From assembly GCA_005281725.1 (NCBI GenBank), contig SSBO01000008.1, forward strand, positions 868,001-932,000: a DNA stretch of 64,000 nucleotides, read 5' to 3'. The translations under genes were made by a program, and so were the position numbers. Under the pieces are notes generated by a model. It searched no databases and was not told the DNA's origin. It saw nothing but the letters and a program-made list of their open reading frames with translations. Numbering within the stretch: position 1 is the stretch's first letter; each line of letters starts with the position of its first letter. The DNA is from Wuchereria bancrofti. Lineage: Eukaryota > Nematoda > Chromadorea > Rhabditida > Onchocercidae. Below, piece by piece: positions 39,173-50,944 of this stretch.

Positions 39173-41090
39173 TTTTCAAACATCAACAAGCAAAACTTGT
39201 AGTAGATTCGCTTCATTTAATGTCATATCTCTTTTCGCCTATTATTTCGACAAGAAAAACTATTTCTTTAAAGTCCTTAAATATTTCCACAAATCACTGG
39301 AACAATGTCTTCGATTACATTATATTGATTCATTTGTTGGACATTAGCAATAATTAAAAATAAACTTTATTTGGAAGTTTGTAACTTTTAATGTCATAAA
39401 AAATGAAATTTTGCTACCAAATATATGTGGGAAGTGATATTAACTAATGAAATCAAATGAATAAAAATTTTCTTTTTTTTTTTGGTAACTCAACAAAGAA
39501 TAAATATTTCAAATAATTTAAGCTTATTATATATGCATACTTCTTCTGCATCCCTTTTTTCTTCTTTTTACTTTCCTTATGCTAAACTTCCAAACAAAGC
39601 GATAAATAATTGTGCATAAAGTAAGTGTAATTGTACACATGCAAAAATCGTTCAGTAAAAAAAAAAAATGATGCGCAAATGACAATATTAATGGTTCGAG
39701 ACTGACTGTTGCTCATTTATCATTAAAATACAACTGTTACAACTATTCTTCTTCATTTCGTATTTATCATTTTTATATATGATTATCCATGTATTTGCAT
39801 ATTTCATTCTAATCTTCTCATCGTCTCATTCTCCTTTCTACAATTCATTTATAATAATAATGATGATTTATTTGTTTATGTATGAGATTTTTGACAAGAT
39901 CGTTTTCAACCTTTTCTTTTGCTTTTTGTCTTTTGAATAAAGAAACAAAGAAATATTCTAACAAAAAGTTTTTAATTTGAAGGAAAAGAATTGGGGAAAA
40001 AACTACTTCAAACCAGATTTTAAGCGTATTAATTAAGCCAATGCAATTCATTGAAAACAATCGATCTTAATTAATAAATGATTGTATTTTATTCGGGTCT
40101 CTTCTATTATTCATTCAGAGAGAACTGGTAAAACCGAACCATAAAATTGTTAAAATATAAGTATGGTTTAGCACAACATCTGATCGATTTTAGCAACTTC
40201 ATGTAAATTTATTTTTAATTGAAAATTCATTATGAAAGAACGAAATTTTATCTTTCGATGTCTTTTTAGAGTTCTTTTAATTTGTGTGATAGCTTCTTTC
40301 GGTTAAGTTCAATTACATTTGCTTATCATCATCAGTCCTACCTTTCTTATCTTTCTTTTACTCACACAGCACTAGAAAAAAGTTGTTAATATGATACCAT
40401 ATCAATGTCTATGATTCATAACAAAACTTATTTTTTATATTTTACAGGTAAACTGTAATTCATCCACAATTTATTTGCATTAATTTTACCTTCATTTTAC
40501 TGATTTTGATATTTACCGTATTATACATATGTACGGTATAATCCGGTCATCCCTACTGAATCATTTTGGAAGTTCAAAAATATCCCAAATAATATCAATA
40601 CATATCTAACTGGGCATATGCAACTATTTTTTATTTAATCAATCCACGAAACGTGAAATATAATGAAAAAACCGGAATGGCCGTTACAGTAATTCGGTTG
40701 CTATCCCTTTCTCATTTTTTCATCCAACAATCCCTTATACTGTAATTTTAAATGTTTTAAATTTGGTATTTCGGAGAACTAACTAATGTTATGTAATTTC
40801 AATTGCCCATATAAAATTTTATTACATTTTCTGATAACGAACGAATAATTCGGAAGTTACGATTTTTTTTTCCTTCCCATCTTTTATGCGCACAAATTAT
40901 TTCTATTTTGTTGGATGCCAATTGTTGCGTTCCAAATTTTTTCAAAACGAATAACACTTTTTTTAGCAATTTCTCATTGAACTCATAAAAAAAATTTTTC
41001 TTTTGAAGCCTTTACCAATCGTTCACATTCCTTTCTTTGCCGTCTTAATCTTTTCTTTTTTGTTTATATTTATTTCTTTCCCCTTTTTTT

Positions 41091-41092
<2 letters not shown>

Positions 41093-41163
<71 letters not shown>
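41093..41163 (+). repeat. Poly(T) tract interrupted by GG
   Basis: Thirty-one T, then GG, then thirty-eight T. Read on the minus strand it is a long poly(A). No retroelement body or target-site duplication is visible beside it. Assembly or sequencing error is possible in a run this long. Confidence 0.95.
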
Positions 41164-41168
<5 letters not shown>

Positions 41169-41638
41169 TTATATGAAATTAAACATTTATTTTGTAGAGC
41201 TAACGAAAGGTTAATCCAGAAAGTAAATAACATACTAATAACGTAGTGAAAAATATAATAATATCAGCTTAGATGGTATGAGAAAATTCAGTAACACTTA
41301 ATTCAATAACACCTTGACAATTAGTCAATATCTAAACTAATTACGATATTATTATTTTGATACCTCATTGAAAATTCCAGTACCTCAGTGGTTGTCTTTA
41401 GTAAATGAAATAACATTGATGGAACACATTACCATAGATACTAACAAAAAGTTCCACTGAAAGAACTTATACTTTGCTTCATCTGCTAAATTTACAATTA
41501 AATTTCAGTCCATTCCTTTATCATCATAATCAAAGATAACAAATAAGGCTAATTAAATGTGCATTATTCATTGCTATCTTATCTGTCCATAAAAGAGTCA
41601 ATTTTAATTTGCTGATTTCATCGAATGTCGAATATTCT

Positions 41639-41698
41639 ATCCACAACGATGGTTAATTAAACAATCAGATCTAATTATCCTCTCTCTGATTGCTGTGA
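41639..41698 (+). repeat. Dispersed direct repeat, copy 1
   Basis: A 60-base segment centred on TTAAACAATCAGATC is repeated 270 bases downstream (41909-41968) with about ten differences. No inverted ends or coding content are seen, so it looks like an old local duplication. Confidence 0.8.
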
Positions 41699-41908
41699 CT
41701 CTTAGTTTTATTATATGGTCAGTGGTCATAGAATAGAAAAAACAGGGTGGGTTCATTTTTATGAGAAAATCGCTTTTAAAAAAAAGCAATTTTAGGCGAA
41801 AAAAGCATGCAAAAAAGAAAAGCAAAAGAAAAAGAAATATTGAGCAGTGACAATTAATAAATGGAAGAATCAGTTTCAATAATGAAGAAAAATGAAGGAT
41901 TTAATAAT

Positions 41909-41968
41909 ATCCATAACGGTGGTTGATTAAACAATCAGATCAAATTATCCACTCTCAGGTTGATGTGA
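41909..41968 (+). repeat. Dispersed direct repeat, copy 2
   Basis: Second copy of the segment at 41639-41698. The core TTAAACAATCAGATC is identical while the flanks have drifted. Confidence 0.8.
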
Positions 41969-42841
41969 AAATATAAAAAAGACTAATAATAAATAAATAA
42001 AAGATAGATGATTTAATGGCACAGTTCCTCTTCTTTCAATTTCAATAATAATGGCTAGAAAGTTAGTAGTGGTATTTGGACATATATAATATCGGAATAA
42101 AATTATTTGAAATAATAAAATATAATTCACATTAAATCTTATTGCATATTTTTTTCTTTTCTGATTTTTGTCCCTTTTTTCTGTAGCACCAAATAATGCT
42201 TTTTTTTTAAAAATTGAATTCATGTTATTATCACTATCCTTTCTTACTATTATTACTGATTTACTAGTGCAACGATTATTGCTACCAATGATAGATTATC
42301 TGGACATAATTAATGATAATGATAGTTGTATATTATCATTGTAATTAGTTGCAAATGTTAATAAATTTATTGTAATCCTATTGTTTTTAATGGTTATTAT
42401 TAGTTCCGGTTGATAACTGATACAGTTAGGTGTGATATTAATGTTTGTATCGCTTTTATTTATTTGCTTACTTACTTGTTTACTGCATGCAACGTAAATT
42501 TTATTTGCATATTAGTTAATATAAATTTGTATGTTTATTTTCTTTCTTTAAAGTTGTCGAATAGCAATTAGCTTATTTGCTTATCCGATTTTTACTTGAT
42601 TGTATATCACTTATCAATTTTTTTGCTGCATATTTGCTCATATATTCTTTTTCCCTTTACCAGCAAAAATTTGTACTTTCAACTTTCTGCCCAAACATCT
42701 CACCATTATTAGATTATTTGTTTTTTATTTTTTCTTTAATTTGGTTACTTAACCAATTAAGTTAACCAACTAACATGTCGCTTCATTTGCTAAGCATGAC
42801 ATTTATTTGCAAACTAAATTCAAGAAAATAAATCAAAGAAA

Positions 42842-42870
42842 AATAGTCCAACTCGGTCAAGTTGGACTGT
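42842..42870 (+). other. Short perfect stem-loop
   Basis: AGTCCAACT (42845-42853) and AGTTGGACT (42860-42868) form a perfect 9-bp stem with a six-base loop, in otherwise A/T-rich DNA. Its role is unknown. It is too short for a typical miRNA precursor. Confidence 0.6.
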
Positions 42871-45423
42871 ATAATTTTTGTAACTTCATGAAAGACTGAA
42901 AATGATTTCTGATCAAATTTTCTATTCAAAAAAATTAAAATTTTTTTTCATGATTTATTTGAAACATAATATCTGCAGCAGGTAGTGATTTTCCGTGAAA
43001 ACTTTCGGCTATAATCTAAAACATTTCTCATTTTCTAAGGTTTTATATTGTTTTTATAAAAACTTTTTCCTACTTCTACCAACCACAGGTAGGTCCATTT
43101 CTTACCCATCAGATGATTATACATAATCATTCGATTTCCATAATGAATCAAATTTTTTTTGTTGCATGATTTACTGCATACATACAGATACATAATTATT
43201 ATTCTTTTATAATTTTCTCTACAATAGATGGATCAAAGAATTGAATTGAATTAAATGCCTTTCATTTGAAATTTTAAATTTATTATTTGCATATTTGAAA
43301 GCGTATAATCTAAAAAGGTAGCATATTTGATGCTATATCAATGTGAAGATGCGTCTATTGCTTGAAAACGTCTGCTACAAACTGTTATCGATTTCCATAT
43401 TTTTACGATTTCCATTCTTTTCAATATCTTTTCAATACCTAAATCGATACCATAATCCAGAAATCCTAAATTTTCCAAAGTTTAACAATGAATACTCAAC
43501 ATTTTGGATGTTTATTTCATAGTTACTTTAAATCTACTTTAAATATTTTGCTGATAATTCAATATTTTTAATATTTATTCAAAAGTAAAAGAAATTATTC
43601 CAAAAAAAGGAACAATAATTGAAGCGATTGTCATTTTTTCTAACTACTAATTATAAATTACCGAAATTTTCACAAAAAAGAAAGAAAGAAATCGATTTAG
43701 CAATTGTCAATTGTCTTATCCTTCTTTGAAATCTACTTTGCCTCTTTTGAAATGTTGCGCAAAAGCTGAATTTCATTGCGTTTTCATCGTTTTCAAGAAG
43801 CCGGCAAACAGTTGTCGTCGTATTGTAAGCTGTCATTTGACTAATGATGAATAACTGATGAGAATTTTCTCAAACCTATTTTCAACTTAAATATCCATCA
43901 TGTTAATTGTTGTTGTGTGTAATCTTTGTGATCAGTTTTTGTAAAATTCATCGCTGTTTCATTTACATGTCAAAATTGTTTGGCTTTAACCATTTGTTAG
44001 ATATTAATTGTGAAAAATATACTCTTTATGGCTTTTAAGTTATTAATTATATTACTATTATAAGTTAACTACCATTAAGTGAACTATGTGAGAAAAGTAA
44101 ACAAATCGATTGAATTAGTATAAACGTAAGTTGTTCGTATATAGAAGACAGGTATATATATATCTGTATGACATGATACACGTTCAGCATTTGAGTTCAA
44201 CATGTTTTGAGTTCATGAACTGAAAATGGTGATATAAAAATGATGGACGTTTTAAACGTCTCATCTAACGTTGTGGATCATAACCTATGTAAAAATCTGA
44301 ATCAAGACCAGTTCTCTAGAACGTAATGACTTCCATTTTAACTTCTCATTAAATTCTAAGTGCACGTTTTCAACGTGAATTGTGCTCATAGAAAACATAT
44401 ATCTTATAACAGTGTTAATCTATCAGTTAAAATGTCGCCTTATCACCTATATTTTCTTATTAACTTTTTAAATTATTGTTGTTTCTATTTCTTCGTGTTT
44501 CATTATTATCATTTTGACGATAATTTGAGCTATTTTGATGTGCAAACAGTTATTTGGTTATTAGCTATGCAATACTTACGAAAAATGGGATTAATAAATG
44601 TTACTACTATAATGTATCGTAATAAACCACTTCTCAGTCTCATCCTTTTACTTTTTTTCTTCTTTTACAATTAAACTTTATAAGAATTTTAGGTAATCAT
44701 TAGAGAATTCTGTTTTTAAGATTACATTAATTTTATAAAAACGAAAAATTAACCTGCCTGTAAAATCTAAATTGCCAAATTAATTCAGTGAAAGTTAATT
44801 GCAATAAATAAAGCTGCATTGACATTCACATTATATTGGAAGAAGTAAAACAAAATGTGCATTATTTCGTATCTTTAGAAATAATTCTAACTTTTATAAT
44901 ATAAGTTAAACATTCTGCTGATCCAATGAGTACTGGCACTATTATATTTACCTTTATAATTTGTATATTTTCCATAATTTCCTCCTCAAATTTCATCAAT
45001 TTGACGAAATTTCTTGCTCAGTAAATTTACTATTGAATTTCGATGAATTTATCATAAAATTCTTAACTTCCAATCCGTCTAATATTCAGAAATTCTGACC
45101 TATTAACCTTTACCCTTTAATGTGTATAATTCAAATATGTGCCCAAATATGCCCCCTCAAATATACGGACAATTCGAATATACCTAAAATGATGCATGTT
45201 TCGGCACATTCTTTCTCTTTCTACTATGCACTCTGAATCACTAATATCAAGCTTTAACCGTCATTCTCTAACAATTTTCACATTCTCTCGCCATATCGTT
45301 ATCGTCAATCTCGTCGTCACTTTCTATTATTGTCTCTAATCATTGTATGACTATTTTTTTTTTTTTTTTTATTTTAAGACAATTATTTTAAGAATTACAG
45401 CTTGCGAATATTTACAAATTTTT

Positions 45424-45564
45424 TCAGCCCTCAAAATAACAATGTATTGCAAATAATATTAGCAGTCTAAGGGATAATTCTTGGCCACTGATCGATATTC
45501 GGTCTTTCTTAACAAGCCATAGATTCTTCGATATCTTTGCATCCTGGCCAGTTCCATTAGCCAT
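45424..45564 (-). CDS. Possible 46-residue small ORF
   Basis: Starts with ATGG in a balanced patch and reads MANGTGQDAKISKNLWLVKK, then a second half ending LRLLILFAIHCYFEG-stop, so a polar head followed by a short hydrophobic end. No family is recognised, and no splice sites or neighbours support it. Confidence 0.15.
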   Translation of the reverse strand: MANGTGQDAKISKNLWLVKKDRISISGQELSLRLLILFAIHCYFEG

Positions 45565-46840
45565 TATTAACTTACATTTGATGACATGCTTATTCACTCA
45601 AAATTTCACATTATGTTTGATAAACAATAGGAACTCCTGCGGCGATACGATAACTTTAAGCTTCTAATAATTTACAATCAGCTACACAGCTTGGCTTCTT
45701 TTATGTTTCATACATAGTTGATTTTTAGGCACATCTATCATTAATAGTTACCAAATGATGGCCTTAATGAAGAAGTAACTTTTTCTCGATTTTTGCAAAA
45801 TTCTTTCGTTTCTTTTTTATAAAAGTCACCTTTTAACATTTAAAAAAAAGAAAAAGAAAAACAAGTAATTCATCATTTTGTGTTATGTGAATACTGAATA
45901 TTTATGAGAATATAATATTAAAAGAAATTTCAAAAAATGAATCTTTGTCGAAATTAAAATTACCACTTTAAAGGCAATTTTAATTTATATTTAAATATAA
46001 TTACCAACAATTGTCACACAGCTGAATCGGCATTGGTGATTTATAAATCGAATGAAAGATTTGAACTGTTTTCAATTGTCATAAAAATTGTATCCATAAA
46101 GTTACGAAAAAAATTTGCTCAAATAAACTGGCGGACAATTTGTGAAGTAATGCAAATTTTATAACTAATAATTAATTTGTTAATAAACAGACTGTTCAGT
46201 TTATCAACACTAGAAAATCATTCATTTGAAAAAAGAAAAATGACTTCAAAACACAAAATTTTAAAATATATGGATAAAATCGAAACTCATCAAATTTACA
46301 GGAAAGTTTTTTTTTTTTTTCTTAAAGAATATCTGAAAAAAATTCAAAAATTGCGGTCATAATTTTTCTTTTTTATGTTTTCTAAACATCTTTCTTTTAA
46401 TTACTTACTGATAACTAATGATTTATTGCAACCCGTATATCATCCCTTTTCTTCCTTTTCGCCTATTATCATCTTATTGAGTGATTACCAACCATTTCAT
46501 GGTGTTAATTCCAGATCTTTTAGTTTTTTCTATTCAAATATTGCAAAATTTTTTCATATAAAAATTCTTTTTGTTTTAATACTATTGAAATCGTGAATAG
46601 AAGTTTTAGAATTCTCACTCATCTCAAAACTTTTTCTTCATTTTTAAATTCAAATTTAGAAATCTATACATTTATCGATTGCTACCATCGTTATATCAAG
46701 GTTATGCTAATAAATCATTTTATACATCAGTGGATGATGGATGATTGAGTAATTCATCGTATTAGGTAATTTATAAATTCATTGTTATTTAATTAATATT
46801 TAAGCTAAGTAAAATACACTCTACTGATTTAATTTTCCAG

Positions 46841-46921
46841 GGGAAAATCTCGAAATCATCGGGATTGTCCCAGCCAGTTACTATGTATACGTTTCCTAGT
46901 AACAATTTCAAATACGTTTAA
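46841..46921 (+). other. Possible terminal exon, unknown gene
   Basis: A strong acceptor (aattttccag, ending 46840) opens a frame reading GKISKSSGLSQPVTMYTF and ending NNFKYV-stop at 46919-46921. A second phase reads ENLEIIGIVPASYYVYVS-stop. Two plausible phases weaken the case. No upstream partner exon can be assigned. Confidence 0.2.
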
Positions 46922-47851
46922 CTGAGGACGCATCATAATTCAGCTTAAATGTTAAATCCATTGAACTTTTAATGATTCAGGACAAGATTGGGTATAAGTT
47001 CAAATATTAAATTTGATATACGAATTTTAATCCATGAATCTAAAAAATTTAATGCATGAAATTCATATATTCATGGATTAAATCGTTCTTCATACCATAG
47101 TTGCTTTTTAATTCAGTAGTCCACTTGTTGACATCTGACTCGTAGTTCAATTCCAAGCTTTATTATATGTCATATTTTTTTATTTCTTTCTAATGTTATA
47201 TTTTTCCAAAAACTGTAATAATTTTCATTAGGCAAAATGATTTATTTAATTCAATTAAAAATATATTTTACGTTTTGCTAATATTGATTTAATAATATTT
47301 AATGATTGGGTTGAGCATTTGTCAAGAATGTTTGATTTCGTTCGAGGTACTCCTAGATTTTAAAGGATTTAATTGATAATTAAAAATTAAATTTCAAATA
47401 TTCTGTAGAGGACATTTTAAATTTCCTTGAATTTGGTAATACAAATATCATTTGTAAACTGTACACGTATATGCATCATATTACATTTCTTGCGCAATGG
47501 CTTTAATTACAATTTCATTTTTCAAAATTTCTTAAGCTTTAAAATATGTATTTAAATAAATGTTGTAAGATTTTACCATCCCTATCGTTAATTCAGTTCA
47601 TTCATATTCATTTCTTCTACATATCTTCCTCCTTTTTGTTCTTTTTAAAATCAAAATATCCCTTTCTGAGCGGTACAGTTCTTTCTCTTTTTTTGTTTTG
47701 TTTTGTTTGTTTGTTTTTTTTTTTCAAGAAAGATCTTTCGGTGCATGCAGCTGCTTGCCAAAAACTGTCAATTTCGACATTTCTCCCGTTGACGATAATG
47801 AAGAAATTCTGATTTAATGGTCTATCTCACCATCCTTTTCTTCTTCTGTAG
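46922..47851. other. A/T-rich stretch without genes
   Basis: Nothing supported. The frame at 47546-47812 is Phe-rich low complexity. Confidence 0.5.
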
Positions 47852-47918
47852 CATTAGCGAAATTTACGCAAAAATAAGGCGCGGATATCCCAAAAGGGCG
47901 GACAAACAAACATGCTAA
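47852..47918 (+). other. Possible terminal exon, unknown gene
   Basis: Behind a pyrimidine-rich acceptor (cttcttctgtag) one phase reads ISEIYAKIRRGYPKRADKQT, then C-stop, in a locally GC-richer block. It is basic and short with no recognised family. Confidence 0.2.
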
Positions 47919-48888
47919 GAAGAAAGAGAAAGGAAGAGAGAGATATGTGCAAGAACGGGTAACAAATAGCTATGGGATTGTCAAATTGTTATGTCATCAG
48001 AAAATTTAATTGTAATAATAATTTTCTTTCTTAGCAGCAAACTGCTTCTAATTCTAATAGAGAATGAAAAGATATTGGGATCATTCGTAGCACATTGAAA
48101 TTTTTAACAAATATTTTCAAATATGTATGATATGTGTGGATAAATGAGAATATAAAGGGTAAAGTTTACAATAATTTCATCGCTTTTCTTTTCAATCAAA
48201 GCGGCACAATCTCTATGATCGTAATAAACCATTAGCAACAGTAATACACACAGCTGGTAGCTTCATAAATTAGCACACTAAACGCATATTTGATTGAAGC
48301 TTCGAATAATGAATACCGCTCTGCTTTTTCGGCTTAAATTGTTAAAGCTTAAAAAAGAGAAGGAAAAATGGGACAGAGAATGAATATCATGTTAATTGCA
48401 TAGTAAATGATTGAAAACAGATGAAACAAATATGATCTGAAAAATTGTGAAGCAAATAAGATGCCTGAATATGTCGAAAATTAATGTTGTATTACTAAAA
48501 GAGAATATGAATTTTGATGAAATTAAAGTCTGTAGAACTCGGATTATTGTTAAGATTTTCTCCACTGATGTGGTCACTATTTCATACTTAATATATTTGT
48601 GGAATCTTTTTTCTAAAATATAAACGAACAGTCATCTTCTGTATGTTTCATCTTTTTCGTTTTTATTATTCGTATTCCGTTTTTCCGTTTTTCCACTTAT
48701 TTCATCGGAAACATGTATATATTAATTGGAAATACTTGCTTAAAAGTAGATAAATTGCAAATTTAGGATTTGAAATGTACAAATTTAAGGAGCTGAAAAT
48801 AAAATTTAATATGCAAAATTTAAAGTTTGAAAAAGAGAAAATAAAAAGTAATCCAAATTTTAACATATTTCCTAGCGAATTAAGCCAC

Positions 48889-48956
48889 ACATACACACAT
48901 ACACATACATATATAATATACACACACACAAATGCATACACACACGCATTCACATG
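48889..48956 (+). repeat. (ACAT)n/(CA)n compound repeat
   Basis: Degenerate ACATACAC repeats with ATATATA in the middle. Confidence 0.85.
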
Positions 48957-49193
48957 TATATATTGATAAGCTAAAATAATGTTAAATCGGTTTTTGCGAT
49001 TATTGGTGGGTTGAATCGGGATGGGATAAGGATGGGTAGGGAGCATATTGTCTCCGTCAAATCGTCATTTAATTTATTTTTGAGATAGCGCAAGAGAACA
49101 GAGACGAGACAGAAAAAGGCTGTCATTTTCGATCATCAACATTTTTGTCGTTATAATGTGAAATTTGTCCCCTTTTTTTCGCCTTATTTCCAG

Positions 49194-49253
49194 TCATCTT
49201 CACCTCCTTCTCCTATACCCCGCCCTGTCTCCTACACTCTTTTTTTATTATAA
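49194..49253 (+). other. Possible terminal exon (Ser/Pro-rich)
   Basis: The acceptor ttatttccag (ending 49193) opens SSSPPSPIPRPVSYTLFLL-stop. The underlying DNA is pyrimidine-rich, so the frame may simply reflect composition. It lies 28 bases before a strong hairpin (49281-49337). Confidence 0.18.
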
Positions 49254-49280
49254 TGATCCACTGATCATCACACATCATAT

Positions 49281-49337
49281 GAGGAGGGAAAGGGGAATAC
49301 CCCTGTGATGACAGGGGACGTTTCCCTTTTTCTCCTT
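49281..49337 (+). ncRNA. Candidate structured RNA hairpin
   Basis: The sequence folds into a 57-base hairpin. An inner perfect 7-bp stem CCCCTGT/ACAGGGG (49300-49306/49311-49317) encloses the loop GATG. After a one-by-two internal loop, about 18 further pairs run from 49281-49298 to 49320-49337, including some G-U pairs. The G-U pairs favour transcription from the + strand. The size is like that of a nematode pre-miRNA, though the four-base loop is small. No known miRNA seed family was recognised. Confidence 0.35.
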
Positions 49338-50314
49338 CTAGCTGTCACCTCGGTCATTATAAGTAGCGGACAAACAAATTCATAGATAAAAAACTGGACA
49401 GAGAAAAATCTATGACTGAGAGATATGGTTAAAACAGAACTATCACAAATTAGATTTCATTCCTTAATCTAACATATTTCCAGCCAATCATTCATTGTCA
49501 CAAACCAAAAAGCTACGCTATGTTCCTCAAATTCATGTTATATTTTTCAATTAAATTTCAAGCTATAAGTTAAATTTATGGTGGTCATTTTGATTTCAAT
49601 TAAATTCTGAAAACTTGAATGTTGTAATTAAATTGACACTTTGAGAAATCATTTCGCTGCATTGAATTTAATGCATAATTCGTTCTTACCCAAATTTTCT
49701 TTTCTTCCCAATTGCATGCTTGATACTTTAATTTTATTCCTGATTTTAAAATATGTCATTGCATTTGATAAAATTATCACACAACCATTAGTTAAGAAAT
49801 TTTAATGATCATTCATCATAAATGTCACCAACTGATCTTTTCATTTAACATTTGGGAAAACAATTCATAAAAACCAAAGGATCAAAAGTATTAGAAGGAC
49901 GGCTGTTGTCTGGTGTACAAAAATTTTTTACAGGAAGAATTAATTTGTTACATATGAGAGTGAAAAAAATTAATTAGCCTAAATATCTTTAGTATAACAT
50001 TACAAAGTATATGCGTATATTTATTACGTTGATGTAAGATAGATGACAAACATTGTATTATTACGATTAAGAAGAAGAAGAAGAAATAGTTGTCTCTGAA
50101 TTGCGTAAGATGATTAGCGGTCTTTTCTTTTAAAAGTTGACCGACAAAAGTATGCTCTATCAAGTTGAATTATATTCATATAGCTTAATTACTTGACATA
50201 TAATCGTTACTGTTATAACAGCATATATATAACAATAAACAGTAAATATACGGGCATTTTTGTGCTTATTTGTTTAAGCTAAATTAATTATGAAATTATT
50301 AATTACCACATGTG

Positions 50315-50354
50315 TACATACATACCTACATACATACATACATACATACATACG
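50315..50354 (+). repeat. (ACAT)n microsatellite
   Basis: About ten ACAT units with one CCT interruption. Confidence 0.9.
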
Positions 50355-50460
50355 TGTAGAGTAGACATACACAGATACAGTAACGTATGAATAGATACAG
50401 TAGGTAATGACAAATGTTGACATTTTGATACAGTAGAATCTTAAGTTATTGAAGATAGAG

Positions 50461-50490
50461 TAGCAGTAGTAGTAGTAGTAGTAGTAGTAG
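50461..50490 (+). repeat. (AGT)n microsatellite
   Basis: About nine AGT triplets. Confidence 0.9.
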
Positions 50491-50581
50491 CTTACATTTG
50501 CGTTATGATAATGTTGTGTTGTTGTTTGGTTGCGGTTGGCGCACATAATATATAATCAATCGTTTTTCTCAGCTTCCCATA

Positions 50582-50944
50582 ATGAATAATCAGTTATTTG
50601 GAAGGAAGCAAGCAGAAAAGCCGAACAGAATTTTTTTTATTTATAATTGGCGCCTGTCTCGAACCACGAACAAGCATGCTGATCATATACATATTGTATA
50701 TATTCTTACTTTTTCTTTCCGATTAGATGAGAAAAATGACAACGAAATATCATTACAATATCGTTATCATCATTTATCATCATCATCATCATCATCCATC
50801 ATTGTCATCATTATCGTTATCATCATCATTATCATTATCACCGTCATCATTGTCATCATCATCATCATCATCATCTTTATGTGGACTTGTTTATATCATT
50901 CGCTTTTCATTACTATTGTTGATAACATTGTTGATCACGTATAA
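50582..50944 (+). other. 120-codon frame running into an ATC microsatellite
   Basis: An ATG nine bases after a TTTTTCTCAG acceptor-like site opens a frame beginning MNNQLFGRKQAEKPNRIFFI. From about residue 60 it becomes Ser/Ile runs encoded by the (ATC)n tract at 50762-50879, ending WTCLYHSLFITIVDNIVDHV-stop. The first 60 residues look moderately protein-like, but the repeat accounts for much of the length. Probably not a gene. Confidence 0.15.
50762..50879 (+). repeat. (ATC)n imperfect microsatellite
   Basis: About 118 bases of ATC/ATT/GTC triplets. Confidence 0.95.

Larger units (their letters stand above)
33061..41091. other. Gene desert with many microsatellites
   Basis: No gene is supported. 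The region holds (TA)n at 33697-33718, (GA)n at 34648-34662, (GT)n at 34929-34951, (ACAT)n at 36824-36870, (GGAT)n at 37532-37567, a long ATT tract at 38364-38545, (GTA)n at 38813-38834 and a CA/TACA tract at 39119-39172. A slightly more balanced patch at 34980-35110 has no convincing frame. Scattered frames below 105 codons are within chance expectation for DNA this A/T-rich. Confidence 0.5.
41969..46840. other. Gene desert
   Basis: No supported gene. The longest frame (44360-44674, 104 codons, Phe/Tyr/Leu-rich) is of a length expected by chance at this A/T level. A minus-strand 46-residue frame at 45424-45564 (MANGTGQDAKISKNLWLVKK at its start) has better composition but no recognised family. 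A T run lies at 45355-45371. Confidence 0.5.
49338..50581. other. A/T-rich region with microsatellites
   Basis: No gene supported. Contains (ACAT)n at 50315-50354 and (AGT)n at 50461-50490. Confidence 0.5.

Noticed and set aside
44360..44674. 104-codon open frame
   Set aside because: It is Phe/Tyr/Leu-rich with no domain, no splice context and no balanced composition. At roughly 8 percent stop codons per triplet, a frame this long is expected about once or twice by chance in the desert.
50640..50670. TGGCGCC word resembling a retroviral primer-binding site
   Set aside because: Only seven bases match. No terminal repeats or polymerase-like frames occur nearby.
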